A stretch of DNA of 64,000 nucleotides from Oikopleura dioica. Lineage: Eukaryota > Chordata > Appendicularia > Copelata > Oikopleuridae. Positions 63,996 to 64,000 of the stretch are shown piece by piece; within the stretch, counting starts at the first letter, position 1; every line of letters begins with the position of its first letter. The notes beneath the pieces are model-generated. The model saw nothing but the letters and a program-made list of their open reading frames with translations. It searched no databases and was not told the origin of the DNA. The DNA is taken from assembly GCA_907165135.1 (NCBI GenBank), contig OU015569.1:11718501-11782500 (forward strand), written 5' to 3'. The position numbers were made by a program, and so were the translations under genes.

Positions 63996-64000
63996 GAAAA

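Noticed and set aside
1-64000. tRNA, rRNA and spliced-leader RNA genes
   Set aside because: Looked for B-box-like GGTTCGA motifs, rRNA-like stretches and the larvacean spliced-leader sequence as I know it; nothing convincing was seen by eye. A covariance-model scan would settle it.

Overview
The window looks like nuclear DNA from a very compact animal genome, most likely a larvacean tunicate of the Oikopleura type. That assignment is inferred, not proven. The reasons are: short genes packed on both strands; very short introns; introns with GA-AG, GC-AG and other non-GT 5' ends beside ordinary GT-AG ones; animal families (ASB ankyrin/SOCS protein, GH18-CBM14 chitinase, HDEL-tailed EF-hand protein, Gal3ST-type sulfotransferase, trypsin-like protease, CFAP161, RHBDL-type rhomboid, CDP-diacylglycerol synthase); and TTAGGG-type repeats scattered inside. 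No rRNA, tRNA, CRISPR array or viral gene was recognised.

Layout. 1-3.05 kb: UIM + ankyrin ASB-like gene (-), running off the left edge. 4.1 kb: short secreted peptide. 5.4-8.5 kb: chitinase. 9.1-11.5 kb: reticulocalbin/calumenin-like gene (-). 13.9-17.1 kb: poorly resolved membrane/secreted and unknown genes. 18.4 kb: secreted peptide. 19.1-22.0 kb: two unknown genes. 22.7-25.1 kb: serine protease. 25.5-29.5 kb: sulfotransferase (-), with a peptide-precursor gene lying antisense in its largest intron. 30.4-36.9 kb: small conserved-looking genes and CFAP161. 37.8-40.9 kb: two secreted proteins. 41.6-55.0 kb: a duplicated block [tail-anchored gene, kelch gene, rhomboid], one copy split by a 5.2 kb hAT-like element carrying large 53-bp-unit arrays. 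57-58.6 kb: an HhH nuclear protein gene interrupted by a foldback element. 59.1-61.6 kb: three RING-type genes. 62.2-64 kb: CDP-diacylglycerol synthase, running off the right edge.

The most interesting signal is a relationship between small palindromic transposons and introns. A palindromic element family (ends CTGGG...CCCAG, 8-bp target duplications) sits inside coding exons of several genes. At five insertions in four genes, removing exactly 'left target duplication + element' restores an open, family-correct reading frame. The 3' splice site is then the element's own terminal AG, and the 5' splice site is whatever bases begin the target duplication (GA, TT, TA, AT, CC). One insertion splits the catalytic-Asp motif of the protease and another splits a Ca-binding EF-hand loop. 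This is what recent intron gain by introner-like insertion should look like, with target-dictated, non-canonical 5' borders. It is read directly from sequence but untested by RNA.

The non-coding space is largely built of such elements. At least seven families are seen, several with two copies in the window, and some have expanded internal minisatellites (CCTGAGTCAGG, GCTCAG, GGTGCACCGATT, GGCCCGAAGGGCC). Exon coordinates below were worked out by hand from reading frame, splice phase and protein similarity; 5' ends of several genes remain unresolved and are marked so.
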